Assembly: GCA_028875875.1 (NCBI GenBank)
Contig: JAGWUV010000004.1
Span: 1 to 64,000 of the forward strand
From: Bacteroidota bacterium
GTDB lineage: Bacteria; Bacteroidota; Bacteroidia; Chitinophagales; Chitinophagaceae
Length of the DNA: 64,000 bases
Reading direction: 5' to 3'
The position numbers and the translations under genes are program-made. This document shows positions 45,791-53,700 of this stretch, in pieces. The first letter of the stretch is position 1. Each line of letters opens with the position of its first letter. The notes beneath the pieces are model-generated. The model was given only the letters and a program-made list of their open reading frames with translations, ran no database searches and was not told the origin of the DNA.

Positions 45791-48700
45791 ATGCGGAATT
45801 TTATTTCATTTTTTTTAGCCTCTTTTTTTACAATCTCTGCTTTTGCTGCTGATACTGTTCAGGTTCATTATCTGGGGATAGAACAAGGGCTCTCCAATAA
45901 TGCTGTAACCAGTATTTTAAAAGATCATAAAGGTTTTTTATGGATAGCTACTTACGATGGACTTAACAAATATGATGGTAGCGTATTTACTATTTTTCGT
46001 AATAAGATTGGTGATACAACTTCGTTGATGGGTAACCAGGTATATTGCTTGGCTGATGATCGGCAGTATAATATTTGGGTAGGTGGGCAAAATGGAGCTT
46101 GTGTTTACCATCCGTTGAAGAATATTTTTTCTCCTTTATACATCACCAATGCCAATACCGGTGTTATAAAAAAACTTTCTTCCAGTGTTTCTGCAATTAC
46201 AAGCGGTAAAAGTGTTGTATATATTGCAGTCAATCATTCCGGCTTATTTGCCTTTTCCTCAGATAAAAGTACCGGTGTTCAAATTCCATTACAGATCAAC
46301 CAAACGATATCTTATAATTATAATGTAACAGCATTAAAAAATAGTGTTACCAATGAGCTTTGGCTTTTTGTGGAGGATATTGGTTTGTGCAAGTTGGATG
46401 AAAAACAGAACAGGATTATTGTAGTTAATAAGGAAATGAAACGTGGTAATTGTTTATTGTTTGATAAGGAAGATAATATTTGGATGGGGAATGATGTAGG
46501 ATTGTACCGGTATACCTATGCCAATAATCATTTTGAAGGAAGCTTTATTAATGGGAATTATAAAATTCCAACGATCAGCATCGATAAAAAAGGAATATTA
46601 TGGATCGCAACTGACGGTAAAGGAGTTTTTAAGTTAGATACAAGAACTAATAAAGTTAAACCTTTATTAAGAGCAGATGGTTCCGAAGTATTGAACAGCA
46701 GCGCTGTTTTTGCAATCTATCAAGATGCTGAAGAAAGAGAATGGATAGGAACTTTGCGTGGAGGCGTGAATGTAATTGAACCTAAGGCTAACCCTTTTCA
46801 ATCTGTGTCTTTTCATGAAAAGAACAATCCTAACATCAATTTTATAAGATCATTTTGTGAAGATCAGAATGGTAATCTTTGGATAGGAACAAGTGGTGCA
46901 GGTTTACGCTTTTGGAATCGTACCTCTAACACTTATACATTGTACACGCATGATCCAAACAATTCATCCTCTTTAGGAAGCGATTTCGTTACAAGTATTG
47001 TTAAAGATACTTTCAACACAATTTGGCTCTCTACTTGGTATGGTGGTGTGAATCGCTTTGGGCCTTCTGCAGGAACATTCAGGCATTATGCTTGTTTTAA
47101 TCCATATACAAATGAAGAAGAAAAGCAAGTGTGGTTTTTGTATGAAGACAGGTTTAAAACTTTATGGGCCAGCACAAGCAATGATGGAACCTTATATACC
47201 CTAAACAGAAAAACTGACCGTTTCGATATTTTTGATAACAGGCTTGTAAATATGCAATGCCTTGAGGAAGATAGTAAAGGTGATCTTTGGGGTGGTAATT
47301 ATTCTTCTTTGGTTAAAGTGGATCGTAAAACAAAAAGGCATATCACCTATTTCATTGGGTTTACAGTTCGCTGCATTCATGAAGATAAGTTTGGTAATTT
47401 CTGGATAGGTACACAAGGAGGAGGTTTACTTTTATTTAATCGTTCTAACGGAACGTATCGCAGGTTTGATGAAGCGGCAGGTCTGCAAGGAAATACTATA
47501 TTAAGGATACTGGAAGATAAGCAAGGTAATTTATGGATGAGCTCTTTTACAGGCTTGATTAAATATGATGCAAGAGAAAAAATATTCAGATTGTTTTCTC
47601 AATCTGATGGTTTGCAAAGCAACCAGTTTAGTTTTAATGCAGCCATAGCTATGCGTTCCGGGGAGTTTATATTTGGTGGCATTAAAGGATTTAATTTTTT
47701 CGATCCTACCCAGGTTTACGAACAGGATTCCAAGCCCAATGTTTATCTTACCGGTATTACTATTGCAGGTGAACCTTTGGAGGCTAACAGTTCTTATATC
47801 ACTAAAAGCAATGACGATAATATTTTAGAAATAACAGTTCCGTTTAATAAGGCATCATTGGCTTTCAGTTTCGTAGCGCCTGAATTTACTTCTCCGGATA
47901 AGCTTAGGTATAGTTATGTTTTAGATGGTTGGGATAGAAATCAGAGTATTACACAAAATATTCGTACCGCTAATTATTCCAGGTTATCAGAAGGTACATA
48001 CTATTTTAAGGTAAGGGTTACAGACATATGGGGTGTTTGGGGAAAGCAAGTGCAGTTGCTTAAGATCACTGTATTGCCACCTTGGTACAGAAGTTGGTGG
48101 GCTTATCTTATGTACATTGGGTTATTGGCATCATTAGTTTATACATACGGTCATTATAAGAATAATCAAAACAGATTGCATTATCAGGTGAAACTGGCTC
48201 AATTAACTGCTGAAAAGGAAAAGGAATTGACGGAAAAGAAGATCGCTTTCTTTACACATATTTCACACGAGTTCCGAACACCGCTCACGTTAATCATAAA
48301 CCCGCTTAAAGAGATAATTTTTGGTAAGAATCAGCCTGGAGAAGAGAAAAGCCTAGGTGTTGTGTATCGTAATGCCAAACGCTTATTGAGTTTAGTGGAT
48401 CAATTACTACTATTTAGGAAGGTAGAAGCGGAGGAGCCGCAAATGCGAATAGAAGTATTTGCTATCAATGTTGTTTGTAACGAAGTTTATCTCGCATTTG
48501 AACAACATGCGAAGGCAAAAAATATCAGCTTTTTTATAGAAATCCCGGAGACGGATCTTTTTGTTTTTGCAGACAAAGAAAAGATTGAAATTATTTTATT
48601 CAACCTGCTTTCTAATGCTTTCAAGTTCACTCCTAACGGAGGAAGTATTAGTGTAAAGGTCGGGCTAAAAGAAAAAGATGTATGCATTACTGTTACAGAT

Positions 48701-49840
48701 ACAGGTTGTGGTATATCTGAAGATGCTGCACCCCGTTTATTTAAACCTTTTTACCAGGCAGATATAAAAGACAGCAATCATCCAACCGGTTTTGGTATAG
48801 GACTCTATCTTTCTAAAAGGTTAGCAGAAGCAAACCATGGCAAACTTTATTTCACAAGTGAAACAGGAAAAGGAACTTCATTCACGCTTTCTCTTCCTTC
48901 TCATGAGGAGACGGTGGATCAACATAGCCACCTTAGTTCTTCCGATAAAGCTCCGTCTTCTTTTCTTCAGGAATTAATAGAGGATGTAACGCTTGAAAAA
49001 ACATTTCCTGCAGATGCTCCTGTGGTTCATAATAAATCAGAGATCATTGATAAGTTAGTATCAGACCTGCCTCTTATGTTGATTGTTGATGATAATGCAG
49101 ATATGAGAATGTTGTTACGACAAGTATTTGAACATGAATATAATTTACTTGAAGCAGAAGATGGCGAAGATGGTTTCCAGCTGGCTCTAAAGGAAGTTCC
49201 TGATATCATTATCAGCGATATAATGATGAACAGGATGAGTGGTATTGAGCTTTGTGCAACAATAAAAGCAACACCATCCATTGGACATATTCCAGTGATT
49301 CTTCTGACTGCCAGTTCTTCTGCAGATAACAAATTGAAAGGGATTGAAGGAGGAGCGGATGATTACATCATGAAGCCATTTGATAAAGACATTATCATGG
49401 CCAGTGTGAAAAATATTTTGAAAAGGCGTACGAGGCTGCAACAGTATTTTTTCAATGCCGTAACCTTGCAGCCTAACTTTAATATTGCGGGTGAGTATAA
49501 AGATTTTATAGAACAGTGTATAGCCATTACAGAGAAATATCTTGATGATCCGGATTTTAATATTAAAACTTTTTCAAGAGAAATAGGGATGAGTCATCCT
49601 AAGCTATACAAAAAAGTGAAAGCGGTTTCCGGTTTGTCGGTTAATGTTTTTATTCGTTACCTGCGTTTACGAAAAGCTGCTGAATTATTGATCAATACAG
49701 ATAAAACAATAAGTGAGGTTACTTATGAAGTTGGCTTTAGAGATATCAAGTATTTCAGGGAACAGTTCAATAAGCTTTTTGAAATGAATCCTTCGGAATA
49801 TGTAAAACGTTACAGGAAATCCTTGGGTAGTAAAATATGA
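45791..49840 (+). CDS. Hybrid two-component system regulator (HTCS) of the second polysaccharide locus
   Basis: One-protein signalling chain that senses an oligosaccharide in the periplasm and controls transcription. Order: signal peptide, two seven-bladed regulator propellers with repeated DKKGILWIATDG / DQNGNLWIGTSG motifs (about 25-690), Y_Y_Y domain (to about 765), one membrane helix (about 772-790), HisKA with His826 (FTHISHEFRTPLTL), HATPase (GFGIGLYLSKRL), receiver with Asp1143 (IISDIMMNRMSG), and an AraC-type helix-turn-helix domain at the C-terminus (FSREIGMSHPKLYKKVKAV; EVTYEVGFRDIKYFREQF). 1,349 residues from ATG 45791. It lies just upstream of the genes it probably activates; C-rich direct repeats follow at 49919. 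Confidence 0.96.
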   Translation: MRNFISFFLASFFTISAFAADTVQVHYLGIEQGLSNNAVTSILKDHKGFLWIATYDGLNKYDGSVFTIFRNKIGDTTSLMGNQVYCLADDRQYNIWVGGQNGACVYHPLKNIFSPLYITNANTGVIKKLSSSVSAITSGKSVVYIAVNHSGLFAFSSDKSTGVQIPLQINQTISYNYNVTALKNSVTNELWLFVEDIGLCKLDEKQNRIIVVNKEMKRGNCLLFDKEDNIWMGNDVGLYRYTYANNHFEGSFINGNYKIPTISIDKKGILWIATDGKGVFKLDTRTNKVKPLLRADGSEVLNSSAVFAIYQDAEEREWIGTLRGGVNVIEPKANPFQSVSFHEKNNPNINFIRSFCEDQNGNLWIGTSGAGLRFWNRTSNTYTLYTHDPNNSSSLGSDFVTSIVKDTFNTIWLSTWYGGVNRFGPSAGTFRHYACFNPYTNEEEKQVWFLYEDRFKTLWASTSNDGTLYTLNRKTDRFDIFDNRLVNMQCLEEDSKGDLWGGNYSSLVKVDRKTKRHITYFIGFTVRCIHEDKFGNFWIGTQGGGLLLFNRSNGTYRRFDEAAGLQGNTILRILEDKQGNLWMSSFTGLIKYDAREKIFRLFSQSDGLQSNQFSFNAAIAMRSGEFIFGGIKGFNFFDPTQVYEQDSKPNVYLTGITIAGEPLEANSSYITKSNDDNILEITVPFNKASLAFSFVAPEFTSPDKLRYSYVLDGWDRNQSITQNIRTANYSRLSEGTYYFKVRVTDIWGVWGKQVQLLKITVLPPWYRSWWAYLMYIGLLASLVYTYGHYKNNQNRLHYQVKLAQLTAEKEKELTEKKIAFFTHISHEFRTPLTLIINPLKEIIFGKNQPGEEKSLGVVYRNAKRLLSLVDQLLLFRKVEAEEPQMRIEVFAINVVCNEVYLAFEQHAKAKNISFFIEIPETDLFVFADKEKIEIILFNLLSNAFKFTPNGGSISVKVGLKEKDVCITVTDTGCGISEDAAPRLFKPFYQADIKDSNHPTGFGIGLYLSKRLAEANHGKLYFTSETGKGTSFTLSLPSHEETVDQHSHLSSSDKAPSSFLQELIEDVTLEKTFPADAPVVHNKSEIIDKLVSDLPLMLIVDDNADMRMLLRQVFEHEYNLLEAEDGEDGFQLALKEVPDIIISDIMMNRMSGIELCATIKATPSIGHIPVILLTASSSADNKLKGIEGGADDYIMKPFDKDIIMASVKNILKRRTRLQQYFFNAVTLQPNFNIAGEYKDFIEQCIAITEKYLDDPDFNIKTFSREIGMSHPKLYKKVKAVSGLSVNVFIRYLRLRKAAELLINTDKTISEVTYEVGFRDIKYFREQFNKLFEMNPSEYVKRYRKSLGSKI

Positions 49841-49918
49841 GGATGTTTGCATCATCTCATGAAAAAAACTATCATCCTAACTTTCTAATCTTTCATTCAT
49901 CTTCTTTTGGATGAGTTT

Positions 49919-49951
49919 GCCCACCTTAATATATTATTTACCCCACCTTAA
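49919..49951 (+). promoter_or_regulatory. Direct repeat, 22-bp period: candidate HTCS binding site 1
   Basis: Units GCCCACCTTAA (49919-49929) and CCCCACCTTAA (49941-49951) match at 10 of 11 bases and start exactly 22 bp, two helical turns, apart. They lie 75 bp before the DUF2264 gene. AraC-type domains commonly bind such direct repeats. Confidence 0.65.
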
Positions 49952-50026
49952 ATACTTGTGAATATCCGAATTTTGAATATGCGGCTTCTAGCCAAAGAAT
50001 AAGTGATTGCTTTTAAAATAGTTCAG

Positions 50027-51238
50027 ATGAAAAAAATCGTATCGTTCATTTGTTTCTGCTTCTTTTCAGTGCAGCTTTTTTCACAAAGCCCCGACAGGCA
50101 GTTTTGGTTAGAGCAAATGGATAAACTGGCAAAGCCGGTGATATTTAATCTTGCACAAAACAGGTTAAAAGAAGTAATGCCGGTAGCGCTTTCTCCGGTA
50201 ATTGATAATGCTGCCAACAGGAAGAAGGTTGCTTATCTCGAAGCATTTGCAAGAACTTTATGCGGTATAGCACCATGGCTTAATTTGGAGGGTGGTTCGC
50301 AAGACGAAATCAAGCTGCGAAACCAATACAGGCAATGGGCTTTGCAAGCTGTTGCTAATGCAGTAAATCCCAATGCTAAAGATTATTTGTATTGGGAAGG
50401 CGGCCAGCCATTGGTTGATGCATCCTTCCTTGCTTTGAGCTTTATTCGGAGTCCCTGGCTTTGGCAACACCTTGATTCACTTGTTAAACGGCAGGTTGTA
50501 ACAGTGTTCAAAATCACGAGAAATACGGTGCCGGTATATTCTAACTGGATATTATTCTCTGGAATGATCGAAACTTTTTTTCATAAATACGGAATGGATT
50601 ATGATAAGGTACGCATAGAATATTGTGTAAGAGAATTTGCAGAACATTGGTACACAGGTGATGGTATGTTTTCCGATGGGATGAATTTTCATATGGATTA
50701 CTATAATAGTTATGTGATACAGCCCTTTCTTGCTGTGATCATAGAGACTATGAAAGGAGACTCTAAAACCTGTGAAGCGTTTGCCGGAAAACTTACTTCC
50801 ATTACTCAGCGCTATGCAGTAATACAGGAGCGTAATATAAATACAGATGGCTCATTCCCTGTTATTGGACGCTCTGTTACATACAGGGCAGGCGCTTTTC
50901 ATCATTTAGCTGATATGGCTTTGCGAAAGCAATTGCCACAAGCATTACAGCCTGCTCAGGTTCGTTGCGCTTTAACTGCTGTGATCAAAAAAACATTGAG
51001 TGTTCCTGGTACTTATAATAAGTCCGGCTGGTTAACAATAGGTCTTTCAGGTTCACAACCAGGTTTGGCAGATGTGTATATTACCGGCGGTAGCCTGTAT
51101 TTAACCTCACTTGCTTTTTTGCCATTAGGTCTTCCAGATACAGATGAGTTCTGGTCTGCTCCTGCTCGGCCCTGGACATCCGTAAAAGTATGGAGTGGAC
51201 AAGATATTCCTGTTGATCATGCGATAGACCTGAAATGA
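50027..51238 (+). CDS. DUF2264-family protein, secreted (putative exo-glycosidase), first copy
   Basis: ATG 50027 gives a signal peptide (MKKIVSFICFCFFSVQLFSQ). The rest matches the DUF2264 family, a predicted (alpha/alpha)6 barrel: FWLEQMDKLAKPVIFNLAQN, YLEAFARTLCGIAPWLNL, LYWEGGQPLVDASFLALSFI and WYTGDGMFSDGMNFHMDYYNSYV. 403 residues, the short form. From memory, DUF2264-like proteins include beta-glucuronidases now placed in CAZy family GH154; this would suit a glucuronate-rich glycan but I cannot verify it. First gene after the HTCS gene. Confidence 0.78.
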   Translation: MKKIVSFICFCFFSVQLFSQSPDRQFWLEQMDKLAKPVIFNLAQNRLKEVMPVALSPVIDNAANRKKVAYLEAFARTLCGIAPWLNLEGGSQDEIKLRNQYRQWALQAVANAVNPNAKDYLYWEGGQPLVDASFLALSFIRSPWLWQHLDSLVKRQVVTVFKITRNTVPVYSNWILFSGMIETFFHKYGMDYDKVRIEYCVREFAEHWYTGDGMFSDGMNFHMDYYNSYVIQPFLAVIIETMKGDSKTCEAFAGKLTSITQRYAVIQERNINTDGSFPVIGRSVTYRAGAFHHLADMALRKQLPQALQPAQVRCALTAVIKKTLSVPGTYNKSGWLTIGLSGSQPGLADVYITGGSLYLTSLAFLPLGLPDTDEFWSAPARPWTSVKVWSGQDIPVDHAIDLK

Positions 51239-51260
51239 AAACCTTATTTAAACGATTGTT

Positions 51261-53315
51261 ATGGTATATACAAGGATTAAACTATTTCTTTTCTTTTTAT
51301 TATTAGTTTCAATAGGTGTTACAAATGCACAAACTTCAACTAACGTACAGTTATATACCCAGCAAAAGAGGGTTAAGAATGAACCCCTGTTTAAAGTTGT
51401 TGAACCTGATTATACTGTAAGCCCTTTTACCGGGATGACTAGAAAACATTGGAAAGATGCGGCCTTGTATTTATTAAGGGGTGCTTTTAGTTATGTAGAT
51501 AAAATGGATGATCCGATGCAGTTTCCTAAAATGCAGGGTAAGAGTTATCCCCGGATTCCAGAGCAAGTACCCACTGAAAAATTGGAAGGCCTTTGCCGTA
51601 CTTTGTTCCTTGCAGCGCCTTTATTAAAAGAAGATTCTTCCCTCGAGATCAATCACATTAAAGTAGCGGATTATTATCGATATCAGATCTGTAAACTCAT
51701 CGACTCAACCAGCCCAAGTTATATAAAACCCCGGCCCCGGAATGGTGGCCCGCATCAAAACCTGGTAGAGTTTGGCGGATTATCGGTTAGTCTTTTTGCT
51801 ATTCCTGAGATATTGTGGAAGCCATTACCGCAACAGCAAAAAGATAAATTAGCAGCTTTGATGCTGAGTTACGGAGATGGTCCTACCGTTCCTCAAAACT
51901 GGAAATTCTTCAACATTTTTATTCTCAGCTTTTATAAAAGTCAGGGTTACTCTGTGAATGAAAAATTATTGGTAGAATACCTGGATAAGGTCTTTGGCCA
52001 TTATCGCGGTAGTGGTTGGTATGATGATGGTCCGGCTTACGATTATTATAGTATGTGGGCTTTTCAGATGTATGGCATGTTATGGTCGAATTTTTTTGGA
52101 GAAAAATATTATCCCGATTATGCCCGAAGGTTCAGGTTAAACTTTAAGCCCATGAAAGATAACTATCCTTATATGTTTGCAAGAGATGGTAAAATGATCA
52201 TGTGGGGTAGAAGCATCAGTTACCGTATGGGGGCCGTAATTCCATTTCCACTCATGGGGCTGGAAAACGATCCGTTTACCAATTACGGTTGGATGCGTCG
52301 TATTTCTTCCGGTGCTATTCTTCAGTTTCTGCAAAATCCTTCTTTCCTTCAAAATAATATCCCAACATTGGGTTTTTATGGCCCTTTTGAACCCGCTGTT
52401 CAATCGTACAGTTGCAGAGGCAGTGTGTTTTGGATGGGGAAAGCTTTCCTGGGCTTATTGATTCCCGACGGTAATCCATTTTGGAATGCAAAAGAAAATG
52501 AAGGACCGTGGGAGAAAAAAATGCAGAAGGGACAGGTTTACAACAAACTGGAAGAAGGCTCTTATATTTTGATCACTGATTATCCCAATATTGGTGCAGC
52601 TGAGATCAGGGCTTGGTGCCACGTGCCGGTTACCGGTGCTGCCGAACCTTACCGTGGAGCGGAAAACTATAATCGCCTATCCTATAATAGTGCTTTTCCC
52701 TGGCAGGCAGATGGCAAAAATGGAGAAGTGGCGATGAATTATGTATTCCTGAATAAAAAGAATGAGTGGGAGCCTTTTCGTTTGTACGATTTTAAGCGAT
52801 ATGATGAAGGCTGTTATTATAGGGATGTGAGTCTGGAATCTGATCCCAACATAAAAGCAAACCTTACAGATATTACTTTGCCCAATGGAATTTTGCGGGT
52901 TGATCGTTTGTGTACCGATACTTCTGTTGCTATTCGTTTGGGGCATTATGCATTAGCAAATACCAGGGGGGCTATCCGGGAGCAAAGCAGAACTATGAAT
53001 GGATATACCGTAAAAATCATTGATAATGGAGAGTATCAGTTGGCAATGGTGGTATTGAAAGGATGGAAGGAAATGGAAATCGTAAAATCCCATGGGTTGA
53101 ATCCGGTTGCCAACGAAAGCAAAGTGATTGATGCAACGGATCGGTTACTACCTTCATCTCCTAAACTTTACATTACACTTATGCTTTGGAAAAAATCAGG
53201 AGAAAAATGGACTGATGAGGAATTGGTTCCCGTTCGATCTCTTCAAAGTAATAAGAATAACGATGAGGTTATCATCCAGTTTAAAAATGGAACCGTAAAG
53301 AGTATCCATTTTTAA
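51261..53315 (+). CDS. DUF2264-family protein, secreted, second copy with extra C-terminal domain
   Basis: Signal peptide MVYTRIKLFLFFLLLVSIG...NAQ. The N-terminal half repeats the DUF2264 pattern (HWKDAALYLLRGAFSYVDK, LCRTLFLAAPLL, GGLSVSLFAIPEILW, GSGWYDDGPAYDYYSMWAFQMYG). The added C-terminal part (about residues 430-684) is beta-rich with blocks EIRAWCHVPVTGAAEPYRGAE and LRVDRLCTDTSVAIRLG, as in the long family form. 684 residues. It lies 22 bp after the first copy, so the two are co-expressed; low similarity suggests different substrates rather than redundancy. Confidence 0.78.
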   Translation: MVYTRIKLFLFFLLLVSIGVTNAQTSTNVQLYTQQKRVKNEPLFKVVEPDYTVSPFTGMTRKHWKDAALYLLRGAFSYVDKMDDPMQFPKMQGKSYPRIPEQVPTEKLEGLCRTLFLAAPLLKEDSSLEINHIKVADYYRYQICKLIDSTSPSYIKPRPRNGGPHQNLVEFGGLSVSLFAIPEILWKPLPQQQKDKLAALMLSYGDGPTVPQNWKFFNIFILSFYKSQGYSVNEKLLVEYLDKVFGHYRGSGWYDDGPAYDYYSMWAFQMYGMLWSNFFGEKYYPDYARRFRLNFKPMKDNYPYMFARDGKMIMWGRSISYRMGAVIPFPLMGLENDPFTNYGWMRRISSGAILQFLQNPSFLQNNIPTLGFYGPFEPAVQSYSCRGSVFWMGKAFLGLLIPDGNPFWNAKENEGPWEKKMQKGQVYNKLEEGSYILITDYPNIGAAEIRAWCHVPVTGAAEPYRGAENYNRLSYNSAFPWQADGKNGEVAMNYVFLNKKNEWEPFRLYDFKRYDEGCYYRDVSLESDPNIKANLTDITLPNGILRVDRLCTDTSVAIRLGHYALANTRGAIREQSRTMNGYTVKIIDNGEYQLAMVVLKGWKEMEIVKSHGLNPVANESKVIDATDRLLPSSPKLYITLMLWKKSGEKWTDEELVPVRSLQSNKNNDEVIIQFKNGTVKSIHF

Positions 53316-53347
53316 ATACCATTTACATACATCCGGATTTATCTTCA

Positions 53348-53380
53348 AAAGTGGCCTCTTTATAAAGTGGTCACTTTTTT
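53348..53380 (+). terminator. Terminator after the second DUF2264 gene
   Basis: Stem AAAGTGGCC / GGTCACTTT (one G-T pair) with a T-run. It separates the DUF2264 pair from the second susC. Confidence 0.85.
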
Positions 53381-53487
53381 AATAGTATAGAGAAAGAATA
53401 AACTGTATCCGGTTTGCTAAATAGCATATCGCTATTGTCAGTAGCGAGGGGGGGATTTTTACTAAAAAGGAGGCTTTAAATGATTTT

Positions 53488-53520
53488 ACCCCCCTTTATA
53501 TATCATTTGTCCCCTCTCTG
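53488..53520 (+). promoter_or_regulatory. Direct repeat, 22-bp period: candidate HTCS binding site 2
   Basis: Units ACCCCCCTTTA (53488-53498) and TCCCCTCTCTG (53510-53520), again exactly 22 bp apart and each preceded by a TTT. Less perfect than site 1, 180 bp before the susC start. Confidence 0.5.
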
Positions 53521-53586
53521 CATATGCATTCATTATAGATTTTTGGTTGTCTTTATTCTACGGCTTTGCCATTTCTATTCTTTTAA

Positions 53587-53604
53587 ACCAAAAACGATTG
53601 CTTA
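53587..53604 (+). promoter_or_regulatory. Possible LacI-type site before the second susC
   Basis: ACCAAAAACGATTGCTTA shares AACGATTGC and the final TA with the pectin operators and lies 96 bp before the start, the same distance as theirs; the left half is poor. Could be chance. Confidence 0.3.
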
Positions 53605-53700
53605 TGAAAGAGCGTAATCCAGATTCTCTTGTTCTCTTTTACCGAATGAATTATCCTGCATTTTTAATTCTATCACCTTCAAATTTTTAAACTGCTTACC

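Larger units (their letters stand above)
53381..53700 (+). other. Promoter region of the second susC
   Basis: 320-bp gap. It holds a hairpin CGCTA/TAGCG (53430-53446), a run of seven G (53448-53454), the C-rich direct repeat at 53488-53520 and a LacI-like site at 53587-53604. No gene is apparent. Confidence 0.6.
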
